DNA from: Deltaproteobacteria bacterium
GTDB lineage: Bacteria > Desulfobacterota > Desulfarculia > Adiutricales > Adiutricaceae
Length of the DNA: 7,552 bases
Reading direction: 5' to 3'
NCBI GenBank assembly: GCA_031277995.1
Contig: JAITLH010000087.1
Location: forward strand, 1 to 7,552
The notes under the pieces are model-generated. The model worked only from the letters and a program-made list of their open reading frames with translations. It did not search any database and was not told the origin of the DNA. Positions 1 through 6,094 of this stretch are shown here, in pieces (the first letter of the stretch is position 1; every line of letters starts with the position of its first letter). Made by a program: the position numbers and the translations under genes.

Positions 1-97
1 ACCGCGAATAACCTTGGTCCCCATTGGCCCCGCGTTGGCCCATCCGGTAGTCGAGGGTAGGCGAGGGTAGTCGCCCTTCAAAGGGCCGCCTGGGCCG

Positions 98-121
98 TTG
101 GCCATGGCTCCCATGGGCCAA
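98..121. repeat. Imperfect inverted repeat (hairpin)
   Basis: TTGGCCATGG at 98-107 pairs with CCATGGGCCAA at 111-121 through a three-base loop, with one bulged base. A shorter perfect hairpin, GCCCTT-CA-AAGGGC, precedes it at 73-86. An A-run rather than a T-run follows, so this is not a plus-strand intrinsic terminator. Its role is unknown. Confidence 0.5.
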
Positions 122-155
122 AAATGGGCGTTGGGCCGATAATGGCCGTTTCCGG

Positions 156-215
156 ACCAAGCCAAAGAACCAAGCCAAAGAACCAAGCTTGGGAATTTGG
201 CTAGGGAATTTGGCC
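156..215. repeat. 13-bp tandem repeats, CCAAGCC/AATTTGG type
   Basis: The 13-mer accaagccaaaga occurs at 156-168 and again at 169-181, followed by a partial third copy. The palindrome CCAAGCTTGG (183-192) comes next, then two copies of gggaatttggcy (191-202 and 204-215), also 13 bp apart. The two halves use complementary words (CCAA and TTGG), so the array is roughly an inverted pair of direct repeats. Confidence 0.7.
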
Positions 216-358
216 AAGCAAGTAGGCCATGTAAGAAGCTGACCTTTACGGTTTGGGCTAAAAAACTCGTTTTTACTTCAAGGCTTGCCACTTTTTCCCG
301 CGAGCGGAAGTCAAAAGTAAGATTCCGATCGCCCTGAAAAACCCTGGGTGGGGTTGGA

Positions 359-469
359 ATGGCTCGCCGTATCGGTAAATCAAAAACCCAAAACCTCACC
401 CCCTCACCAAACAGGCCCGCAAACGGCCAAAATCAGGCCGTGGCGGCCTTTGGACGAGGGGGCTGGTAG
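359..469 (+). CDS. Possible small ORF (36 aa), perhaps a paralogue N-terminus remnant
   Basis: An ATG at 359 opens 36 codons ending in TAG at 467-469. The product is short, basic and low in complexity. Residues around SKTQNLTPSP resemble the N-terminal SKTQDLNPAP of the gene at 1514, where the match lies at the same distance from the start. No clear Shine-Dalgarno is present, only a G-rich run before the ATG. It could be the decayed 5' end of another member of the family at 741, 1514 and 5011, or chance similarity in low-complexity sequence. No later family motif is visible downstream. Confidence 0.22.
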   Translation: MARRIGKSKTQNLTPSPNRPANGQNQAVAAFGRGGW

Positions 470-660
470 GGTGGTAGCGGGTCAATGGGTCAAAGCGCTC
501 CCAGGGCCTCCTAGGCCCTTTTAGACCCCCGTTTTCTTCCGGCCGTTAAAGTGGCCAGGACCCCCGATCAACTTCGGAAGCGTCGCCTTTAACCAGGGGT
601 CAAGGGCTACGGGCCAGGCGCCCAATCCCAAGGCCCTTCACGCGGGCGGTCGCCGGGTCT

Positions 661-724
661 GGGCCAACGGTAGTGGGCCAAGGCAATCGGGCCAAAGGTA
701 GTGGGCCAAACGGGCCTGGGCCAA
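661..724. repeat. 14-bp GGGCCAA tandem array
   Basis: GGGCCAA starts at 661, 675, 689, 703 and 718, so the spacing is 14, 14, 14 and 15 bp. The intervening bases alternate between cggtagt-like and ggcaatc-like forms. The array ends about 16 bp before the TTG start of the gene at 741 and so falls in that gene's immediate upstream region. Replication slippage is the likely origin; whether it affects expression is unknown. Confidence 0.8.
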
Positions 725-740
725 ATAGTCCCGGGAGTAT

Positions 741-1382
741 TTGATTTTGGCTTCGCGACCAACCAGATTGGTTAATATTGAAAAAAACCGCCAAACCCAG
801 GCTGAGCCAAAGACCATGCCTTCATTCCAAGATTTTGACCAGACGCCGCCCCCTACCCCTTCGGACATCGAGTTTATGAGGCGAACAATGGTAGACTGCT
901 TTTTTCACGGGTCTGACCCAATGGCCAAGTGCTTTAAGAATTTGTCGATAACCATGAAAATGGTCGGTCCTAAGAAACGCGAGAAAATCGAGGCTCTTAT
1001 TGAGGACTTACTGTTCCATCGCCACGTCGCGAAATCTTTTTTCCAACAGCTGTCTAACCATTTCTTTGCCGGCTTTTACCCGCCGGATTTGAACGAATAC
1101 GACATATATTCGATTTCCTTTGACGACGTAATGGTGGGCAACTATTCTTCATGGATCGGCAGAGATCCTTTATTGGTCCGTTTCAAGAACCCGGAAAACG
1201 ACAAAACGCTGATAAAACTTTGGCCTAAATTCCATTGCGTTATGCGAATGGCCAATGAAGCGTCTTCTTTTGCCGCGAGGCTCCGTATGGCCGGAGCTTC
1301 CAAAGCAGGCCTTTTACGGCTTTTTATGGATCCCGCTGACACTTCGCCCTCGTCCAAAACCGATACCCAGGACGATCAATAG
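741..1382 (+). CDS. Hypothetical protein, member A of a local three-gene paralogue family
   Basis: I do not recognise this protein. It has 213 residues from the TTG at 741, mostly predicted helix, with no signal peptide and no membrane segment. It aligns with the products at 1514 and 5011 in three blocks: a helical block at about 54-90 (FFHGSDP then a charged helix), an RFKNPEND...LIKLW block at about 146-161, and a basic RLRMAGASKAGL tail at about 180-191. It lacks the WA pair seen in the other two and is the most diverged copy. The start is uncertain. TTG 741 follows GGGAG at 733-737 by only three bases. TTG 747 has better spacing. ATG 816 would give 188 residues but has no ribosome site. 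The basic N-terminus from 741 resembles that of the gene at 1514, which favours an upstream start. Confidence 0.75.
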   Translation: MILASRPTRLVNIEKNRQTQAEPKTMPSFQDFDQTPPPTPSDIEFMRRTMVDCFFHGSDPMAKCFKNLSITMKMVGPKKREKIEALIEDLLFHRHVAKSFFQQLSNHFFAGFYPPDLNEYDIYSISFDDVMVGNYSSWIGRDPLLVRFKNPENDKTLIKLWPKFHCVMRMANEASSFAARLRMAGASKAGLLRLFMDPADTSPSSKTDTQDDQ

Positions 1383-1403
1383 AAGTCGCCGCGGATAAAA
1401 CGG
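1383..1403 (+). repeat. 21-bp conserved 3' block, copy 1
   Basis: This block begins at the first base after the TAG of the gene at 741. It matches 19 of 21 bases with the block at 2129-2149, which begins at the first base after the stop of the gene at 1514. The shared core is CGGATAAAACGG. The two differ only at the sixth and ninth bases. No hairpin is obvious. Confidence 0.8.
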
Positions 1404-1501
1404 TGGGCGGGGCCCGCGTGGCCAGGCGCCAGGGTCCCGGTCACCCCAAAACCATGGCCGATGAGCCGATAAGGCCATCGTCTCTATTTGCCATTAACCA
1501 T

Positions 1502-1513
1502 TAGGAGGGTATT
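1502..1513 (+). promoter_or_regulatory. Strong Shine-Dalgarno for the TTG start at 1514
   Basis: AGGAGG at 1503-1508 lies five bases before the TTG at 1514 and decides the unusual TTG start. A 16-codon upstream ORF (ATG 1454, product MADEPIRPSSLFAINH) ends in a TAG at 1502-1504 that overlaps this site, which could allow translational coupling. An ATGGCC/GGCCAT inverted repeat (1454-1459 and 1473-1478) lies within that short ORF. Confidence 0.75.
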
Positions 1514-2128
1514 TTGGGCAGACACCACAAAACCAGATTTAAGGCCAAGAAACCGTCAAAGACCCAAGATTTGAACCCAGCCCCGGCCAAAGAGTTTAGC
1601 GGGTATGAACTTCAAATGATGCGGTCCGATATCCTGTCTTTCATGTTCAATTGGAAGGGCCCATTGATGGGTAGCCTAAACTTGGTACAGGCGATTTCGA
1701 AAATAGTAAGTCCAGAGAAACAAGAAGAACTCCAAGAACTTACCGAAAAGTTGGGCCAAACTTTCGATACGGTCATGGCCCGAGCCGAAGAACTTAGGGA
1801 TAACTACCTCGACACCGAAGCGGAACCGATTGAGGAAGAGGTTTTCGACGGCCTTAGGAAGATCAAAGAAGACAAATTTAATACCGGGGTGCCTAAATGG
1901 GCCCGTCTCAAGAACTTAGACAATTCCGAGGCGATGGACGACGTTTGGAATCAATGCAAACAGACCCAAAACCTGACGCTCGAGACCTTGCGTTGGGCCA
2001 GGCGCCTACACCAGGAGGAATGTCGGAAAGCCGGGATAAACCCCTGCGACGAAATCCCGCAAGCCGCGTTAGCCTTGGAAAGGGAAGAACCCCCGGACTA
2101 CTTAGTCGAATACGATATGAAAAACTAA
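1514..2128 (+). CDS. Hypothetical protein, member B of the paralogue family
   Basis: The product has 204 residues and matches no family I know. Its first 18 residues are strongly basic (MGRHHKTRFKAKKPSK). A helical block at 45-80 starts FNWKGPL and includes SLNLV and SPEK. A glutamate-rich stretch follows at 92-120, then GVPKWARLKNLDNSEA...VW at 125-145 and a basic RRL...ECRKAGI segment at 163-175. The product at 5011 shares about 13 of 36 residues in the first block, 11 of 21 in the second and 9 of 17 in the third by eye. No signal peptide or membrane helix is seen, so it is probably cytoplasmic. AGGAGG five bases upstream fixes the TTG start. It lies 131 bp after the gene at 741 in the same orientation. 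No catalytic motif is apparent; a helical binding or regulatory protein is a guess. Confidence 0.85.
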   Translation: MGRHHKTRFKAKKPSKTQDLNPAPAKEFSGYELQMMRSDILSFMFNWKGPLMGSLNLVQAISKIVSPEKQEELQELTEKLGQTFDTVMARAEELRDNYLDTEAEPIEEEVFDGLRKIKEDKFNTGVPKWARLKNLDNSEAMDDVWNQCKQTQNLTLETLRWARRLHQEECRKAGINPCDEIPQAALALEREEPPDYLVEYDMKN

Positions 2129-2149
2129 AAGTCCCCACGGATAAAACGG
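2129..2149 (+). repeat. 21-bp conserved 3' block, copy 2
   Basis: This is the second copy of the block at 1383-1403, placed exactly after the TAA of the gene at 1514. Nineteen of 21 bases match. Identity stops abruptly on the 3' side. Confidence 0.8.
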
Positions 2150-2160
2150 CGACCAGCGGC

Positions 2161-2200
2161 GCCTTGGCGACTTGGGGCCTTGGCGACTTGGGGCCTTGGC
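2161..2200. repeat. 16-bp tandem repeat, GCCTTGGCGACTTGGG
   Basis: The 16-mer is repeated perfectly at 2161-2176 and 2177-2192, followed by half a copy (GCCTTGGC) at 2193-2200. It uses the same TTGG/GGCC vocabulary as the other intergenic arrays in the window. Confidence 0.85.
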
Positions 2201-2474
2201 TTAACCCTTTAGTTCGTAAACGCGGTTCGCGCCCTTTGTTGGAAACGGCGGGATAGTCGTCGCGGCTAGGCCGGGCCAAAGGGAACGATTTTACCATGGG
2301 ACCAATAGAGCCTGGCGGCCAGGCACCCCGGGAGATTTCACCGGGGGATTTCGAAAATGGCCAAGTTTCAGGGCCGCGGCGAGTTTTGGCTAGGTGGGTA
2401 AAACCATTGGCAACTTTTTTGGCTCCGGGTTAACTAAGCGCTTACGGTAAAGTAAGCCAAGATCTCTAGTTTTA

Positions 2475-2503
2475 TTGACTATTTTATTTTTTTAAAATAT
2501 AAA
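2475..2503 (+). promoter_or_regulatory. Sigma70-type promoter of the WG-repeat gene
   Basis: TTGACT at 2475-2480 and TATAAA at 2498-2503 are separated by exactly 17 bp, each one mismatch from consensus. The surrounding DNA is A/T-rich, as in a UP element or a silencer-bound foreign promoter. Transcription would start near 2510, leaving a leader of roughly 25 bases before the ATG at 2534. It is the best promoter in the window. Confidence 0.75.
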
Positions 2504-2520
2504 TTAGATAATTTATTTTA

Positions 2521-2526
2521 AGGAGA
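2521..2526 (+). promoter_or_regulatory. Ribosome binding site of the WG-repeat gene
   Basis: AGGAGA ends seven bases before the ATG at 2534, a standard arrangement that supports this start. Confidence 0.8.
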
Positions 2527-2533
2527 GAAAATT

Positions 2534-4675
2534 ATGCTAACTAATAATATTTCTCCCGTTTTAACTGTATTAATAGTATTAATAAAGTTGATAATAGTTG
2601 ATATCCATATATTAGCCGCTCAAGAGACTTCGCAAAACTTTAAAACGGCTAATTTTATAACTTCGGGATATATGGTGGCGAATGACGAGTATCCATTACT
2701 TAACAATATGGATTATATAAGAGTTAAGTTCAAATGGGGTAAAATTTCAGGTATGGATACTAATAAAAATATGAATTTTGAAGCTATTATTGATGGTAAT
2801 GGAAATTTTATTATTAAACCACATGCTAATCTTGGTAAATTTAGTTATTTTAACAATCAATTAGTTATCGCGGCGAGTGTCCTAGAGGTTAAAGATTCAA
2901 TTCTAACATACAATCAAAGAAGGGGAGTGCTAAACACCAAGAGCCAATGGGTTATTAAGCCATCGTATGAAGTCTTGGAAATAGTCGAAGCCGCCAACGC
3001 GATACTCGCCGCGGATCCCGCGACAAATATGATGGGAGTCATAGACCATAACGAAAAATGGTCAATATATCCAAAATATCAATTCTTAGTATATATTGGT
3101 AGTACTACAAATAATTCGTATTTCCGATTTGTTCAAAAAGATGATACAGTAGGAGTTGTTGATTTATCAGGTCGTCTGATTTTAGGACCTATTAATGTTA
3201 AAATTTCCAATATTATTTTTTTACATGATATTTCCAATGATAAAATTCAATATTTTATTTTAAAAGAAGGAGTTATGAATACTAAAGATAGGCTTTTTAG
3301 TACTAGAGATGGATGGATAATAAATGATAAGGATAATTTATCACTAATAGATAATAATGGTATTTTTCGATCTTGTACCTACACTCAATTACTTTGTGAT
3401 TATTATGATATTAAAGGAAATCCATTGGATCCCTATAAGGTAGCTATAAATGATAATCATACTTTATATGCAAATACAATAGAAAAAGCTGGATACGCAG
3501 ACTCAAAAGGCGATGCGATACTTAAATTTATTTATGATATGGAACCTATCACTGAATTTAAATCTAATAATTATCATGATATTCTTTATAAAGTAAAATT
3601 TAGTGGTAAATTTGGATTAGTTAACGCCAAAGAAAACTGGGTAATAGAACCAAAATATGACCAAATTGAACAATTTCCCGGAAACAAAGATTATATATAC
3701 GTAAGGTCTAAGGACAAAATTGGGGTTTTGAATTTAAATAATGATTTGATAGTACCCGTAGAATTTGATTCAGTTGAACAAATAAATGAATCTATCTGGG
3801 TAATAGCAAAAAATGGCAAATTTGGTTTTCTTAAAGATGGAAAAGAAATGTATTTTACTAATACTAGTTTATATATAAAAAGTATTAAACTTAATTCTCC
3901 CCATATAATTACATTAACAACACAAACAAATGAAATATTTATAATCGATATAGCTGAAGGTCGAACTAAAGTCATTTTCTCAGTTGAATATGATCAAAAT
4001 GGCATGGCTCTGGCCAAGGATGGGACCAGAAAAGTTATTTGGCCGCTGGGTAAAGAATATGACTTAGTGATGTCGCGATTAAGGCACGATATGGTATTGG
4101 CCCAAGAAATTAAACAAAAACAAGAAGAGGAGGCCAGGATTAAAAGAGAAAAAGAGGCGGAGGAGGCCAGGATTAAAAGACATAAAGAGTTGAAGGAGGC
4201 CAGGTTAAAAAGACAAAAAGAGGCCGCCGAGGAAAGGAGAAAGAGACAAAGAGAGGCAGAGGAGGAAAAGAGAAAGAAAGAAATCTTGGCAGCGGAAAAC
4301 AAAAGACAGCAAAATTTGGAAGCGGAAAGAAAAAGACAACAAAATCAACAAAACGAACTATCGAGCGCCGACTTTATTACCTCTGTTCTAGGTTGGTACA
4401 TAAAAGGTGTCGCGAGAGGTTTTAAAGAAATGGTCAACCCCAATACCCCGGGGGTGTTGGTGGGAGATCGAGTCTCCGTTTGCAGCAACATAGGCAGTTG
4501 TCCCGGAAAAATAATCGCCGAAAGAAGCGGTGAATATAAAGTTAGATTCGATTCAAACAAATGCGCGCCCGTGAATAGTTTTGATGAATATCTGTCCTCT
4601 ACCCCCGTGGAAGCATGGGTTCGGGCCGGAGCCGTGAAGTTAATAAATGACCGTTCGTTTACTTGCCCGCATTGA
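2534..4675 (+). CDS. WG-repeat protein with coiled coil and SH3/Tudor-like C-terminus
   Basis: The product has 713 residues. Residues 8-29 are hydrophobic and may be a signal peptide or anchor, but it is atypical: there is no basic n-region, K18 and D23 interrupt it, and the A28-A29 site is weak. From about 60 to 445 run degenerate WG-type repeats (glycine, two hydrophobic residues, a turn, then a hydrophobic-P-x-[YF]-[DE] strand). The clearest are at 130-151, 166-188, 205-227, 359-381 (KFGLVNAKENWVIEPKYD) and 395-417. Residues 522-611 form a highly charged coiled coil with an 11-residue period. Residues 640-704 (LVGDRVSV...PGKI...EYKVRFDS...FDEYL...WVRAGAVKL) resemble bacterial SH3/Tudor-like modules. 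WG repeats are usually binding scaffolds, so a cell-envelope or ligand-binding role is inferred, not shown. The first two thirds are AT-rich and lack GGCC, while the last third has host-like composition. It has its own promoter and is probably monocistronic. Confidence 0.88.
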   Translation: MLTNNISPVLTVLIVLIKLIIVDIHILAAQETSQNFKTANFITSGYMVANDEYPLLNNMDYIRVKFKWGKISGMDTNKNMNFEAIIDGNGNFIIKPHANLGKFSYFNNQLVIAASVLEVKDSILTYNQRRGVLNTKSQWVIKPSYEVLEIVEAANAILAADPATNMMGVIDHNEKWSIYPKYQFLVYIGSTTNNSYFRFVQKDDTVGVVDLSGRLILGPINVKISNIIFLHDISNDKIQYFILKEGVMNTKDRLFSTRDGWIINDKDNLSLIDNNGIFRSCTYTQLLCDYYDIKGNPLDPYKVAINDNHTLYANTIEKAGYADSKGDAILKFIYDMEPITEFKSNNYHDILYKVKFSGKFGLVNAKENWVIEPKYDQIEQFPGNKDYIYVRSKDKIGVLNLNNDLIVPVEFDSVEQINESIWVIAKNGKFGFLKDGKEMYFTNTSLYIKSIKLNSPHIITLTTQTNEIFIIDIAEGRTKVIFSVEYDQNGMALAKDGTRKVIWPLGKEYDLVMSRLRHDMVLAQEIKQKQEEEARIKREKEAEEARIKRHKELKEARLKRQKEAAEERRKRQREAEEEKRKKEILAAENKRQQNLEAERKRQQNQQNELSSADFITSVLGWYIKGVARGFKEMVNPNTPGVLVGDRVSVCSNIGSCPGKIIAERSGEYKVRFDSNKCAPVNSFDEYLSSTPVEAWVRAGAVKLINDRSFTCPH
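4127..4324 (+). repeat. 33-bp in-gene tandem repeat encoding the coiled coil
   Basis: Six units of 11 codons encode EEARIKREKEA, EEARIKRHKEL, KEARLKRQKEA and three more diverged versions (residues 532-597 of the WG protein). The first three units are also very similar as DNA, each carrying gaggccagg. Eleven residues is three helical turns, which fits a long rigid charged helix. Unit number could vary between strains. Confidence 0.8.
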
Positions 4676-4710
4676 TCCGGCTTTTTTCCGGTATATTGAT
4701 ACCCGCTCCC

Positions 4711-4762
4711 TTAAACTTTTTTCCAATTTTTGGGGTCCCTTTCGACCCGCCCAAAAGTTTAA
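4711..4762 (+). terminator. Possible terminator-like hairpin after the WG gene
   Basis: TTAAACTTTT at 4711-4720 is perfectly complementary to AAAAGTTTAA at 4753-4762. Inside it GGGTC (4733-4737) pairs with GACCC (4744-4748), and TTTTGGG/CCCAAAA is a competing stem. It starts 36 bases after the stop codon at 4675. No U-run follows, so this is not a classical intrinsic terminator; it may instead stabilise the transcript's 3' end. Confidence 0.3.
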
Positions 4763-4896
4763 CGCCTAACCACTCAAAGGCTTAACGAAAAACCAAGTCC
4801 GGACGAAAACGCCTTGGCGCCCCAAGGCCGTCTGACCGCTTAGGGGGAAACCGGACCGGGCTCTTCCCATGAACCTAAATAACCCGGGGGACGTTA

Positions 4897-4909
4897 CCCA
4901 AAGTTTGGG
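4897..4909. promoter_or_regulatory. 13-bp palindrome, possible operator
   Basis: CCCAAA-G-TTTGGG is a perfect odd palindrome about 100 bp before the GTG of the gene at 5011. Its position would suit an operator, but its words are also typical of the repeat-rich background, so chance is possible. Confidence 0.25.
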
Positions 4910-5010
4910 CAATCCACCAACCGACGCTGACCATGATTGAAGCTAAGCTAAGTCGAATCCAAGCCATGTTTGGACGATTCATGCTTTCATAATCGAGGGT
5001 GAGGGTAACC

Positions 5011-5553
5011 GTGGACAATAACGACGAAACTAAGGGCCATGGCCCATCGTCCAAACGCTTTGTGGACCAGAAACAAATGGCCACCGAAGTTCTTGAATTC
5101 ATTTTCAATTTTAATGAACCACTTTACGCTTCCATAAGTCTTGTTAAAGAAGCCTCTGAGAAAGCCGAGCCCGAGGATCGGTCAAAACTGGACGACCTTC
5201 AGAAAGCCTTGATTTTTCACAAAGAAATTACCGAGGATTTCGCCAATCTGGTGACCTTAAAATACTTCGACGCCAGCGAAGAGTCGATTCTGGCCTTTGA
5301 AAGAATGGTTGAATCGGGCGAAAAGCTTTCGCCGGACTCGCATGGGGTACCTCCCTGGGCCAAACTCAATAACCTAGAAGACCCCGAGAGATTAATCAAG
5401 GTTTGGAACGAGATTCAAATGGTAAATGGAGCTTTGTCCGAGCACCTTAAAAGGTTCCGGCGTCTCCAGAGGGAAATTTTTTCAAAAGCCGGAATTACTT
5501 TGCCAAACACTTCGTCCCAGGCCTTGATCGATTCCCTCGTCACCGAGAATTGA
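5011..5553 (+). CDS. Hypothetical protein, member C of the paralogue family
   Basis: The product has 180 residues from the GTG at 5011, chosen because GAGGG at 5001-5005 lies five bases upstream; the in-frame GTG at 4999 would add four residues and lacks as good a site. It shares the family layout: a charged N-terminus, a helical block at 32-67 (FNFNEPL...SISLV...EPED), GVPPWAKLNNLEDPERLIKVW split over 112-132, and RRLQREIFSKAGI at 150-162. It aligns well with the product at 1514 and more weakly with the one at 741. No signal peptide, membrane helix or catalytic motif is seen. The WG-repeat gene and 335 bp of non-coding DNA separate it from the other copies. It lacks their conserved 3' block. 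Function unknown; probably cytoplasmic and helical. Confidence 0.85.
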   Translation: MDNNDETKGHGPSSKRFVDQKQMATEVLEFIFNFNEPLYASISLVKEASEKAEPEDRSKLDDLQKALIFHKEITEDFANLVTLKYFDASEESILAFERMVESGEKLSPDSHGVPPWAKLNNLEDPERLIKVWNEIQMVNGALSEHLKRFRRLQREIFSKAGITLPNTSSQALIDSLVTEN

Positions 5554-5613
5554 AAGCGATTTCGAAAGGATATGGAGCCCTTCGCCATTAAAGTCGGCCT
5601 TACCCCAAACGAA

Positions 5614-5748
5614 ACCGGGCTTACTTGGCCCGAGACTGTTGGCTTGGCCTTTTGGCCCGGTACTTTTGGCTTGGCCGTTTGGCCCGAGGCTTTTGGCTTG
5701 GCCTTTTGGCCCGGTACTTTTGGCTTGGCCGTTTCCTTTAGCCCGTAA
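5614..5748. repeat. 27-bp tandem repeat in a 54-bp higher-order unit
   Basis: Units at 5641-5667, 5668-5694, 5695-5721 and 5722-5748 each begin GGCTTGGCC. The first and third are identical over 27 bp (TTTTGGCCCGGTACTTTT after the start). The second and the start of the fourth carry GTTT instead, so odd and even units alternate and the true period is 54 bp. A decayed unit lies at 5614-5640 and the fourth unit decays after its first 13 bases. Because 27 is a multiple of three, every frame reads through it as a nine-residue repeat. Confidence 0.85.
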
Positions 5749-6094
5749 CCAAGCGCCGATAAGGCCCTTTTAAACCGTTTTGCCATGGGCCAAACAAGCT
5801 GGGCTGGCCTGGGCGCGGTTTTCGCCCCGCTTTGGGGCGGCGGGGCCGGGGGTCTTAAAGCCCTCCCGAGCGCTTGGCCAAACCCGATCAGCCAAAAGGG
5901 CTTTGGGCTAGTTTAACCCGGCCAGGGATTCCAGGGGCCGAGAAAACGGCTTCGTTTTTTGGGGAGCCTGGCCCGTTCCTCCCCGAAGCGGATAGGGCGC
6001 CAAGCCGAACCCCTGGGGGCGGGGTGGGCAAATTTCCCTAAGCCCGGGTCTGGGTTATTGGGTTTTTAAGCGGGGGGCGAATGGGAGAGCGGGA

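Larger units (their letters stand above)
1..740. other. Non-coding region with GGCC/CCAA repeats
   Basis: No convincing long gene is visible on either strand. The minus-strand open frames at 600-868 are proline/leucine-rich products of the GGGCCAA repeat and have no recognisable domain. The stretch holds several short repeats and hairpins: GCCCTT/AAGGGC at 73-86, an imperfect TTGGCCATGG/CCATGGGCCAA inverted repeat at 98-121, a 13-bp tandem repeat at 156-215 and a 14-bp array at 661-724. One 36-codon ORF lies at 359-469. I see no tRNA, rRNA or confident promoter. Confidence 0.6.
2129..2533. other. Intergenic region with sharp GC-to-AT transition
   Basis: The region has no convincing gene. It contains the 21-bp block, a 16-bp tandem repeat (2161-2200), GC-rich filler with many GGCC words up to 2375, and then an abrupt change near 2435-2460 into AT-rich DNA carrying the promoter and ribosome site of the next gene. 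A 45-codon ORF at 2296-2433 has no ribosome site or recognisable similarity and is not called. Confidence 0.6.
4676..5010. other. Intergenic region upstream of gene C
   Basis: No long gene is seen. The region holds a long inverted repeat (4711-4762), a 7-bp hairpin GCCTTGG-CGCC-CCAAGGC at 4811-4828, and a 13-bp palindrome CCCAAAGTTTGGG at 4897-4909. A 19-codon ORF at 4933-4992 (MIEAKLSRIQAMFGRFMLS) ends 18 bases before the start of the next gene and could be a leader, but it has no ribosome site. No clear -35/-10 pair is found. Confidence 0.5.

Noticed and set aside
1908..2297. Minus-strand ORF of 129 codons
   Set aside because: It is largely antisense to gene B and rich in R, P and S, as expected for a shadow frame in GC-rich DNA.
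2296..2433. 45-codon plus-strand ORF
   Set aside because: No ribosome site at a useful distance, no similarity seen, and located in repeat-rich non-coding DNA.
4681..4696. CCGG-CTTTTTT-CCGG after the WG gene as a terminator
   Set aside because: The stem is only 4 bp and the T-run lies in the loop rather than after the stem.
5614..5748. Repeat array as a CRISPR
   Set aside because: Units are directly tandem with no unique spacers and no cas genes are nearby.
5415..5786. Minus-strand ORF of 123 codons with a KPKVPGQ-type repeat
   Set aside because: Its repeat arises from the 27-bp tandem array, and its remaining half is the antisense of gene C, which has family support. No ribosome site or recognisable domain.
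5823..5839. GC hairpin CGCCCC-GCTTT-GGGGCG as a terminator
   Set aside because: No T-run follows on either strand and it is 270 bp from the nearest stop codon.
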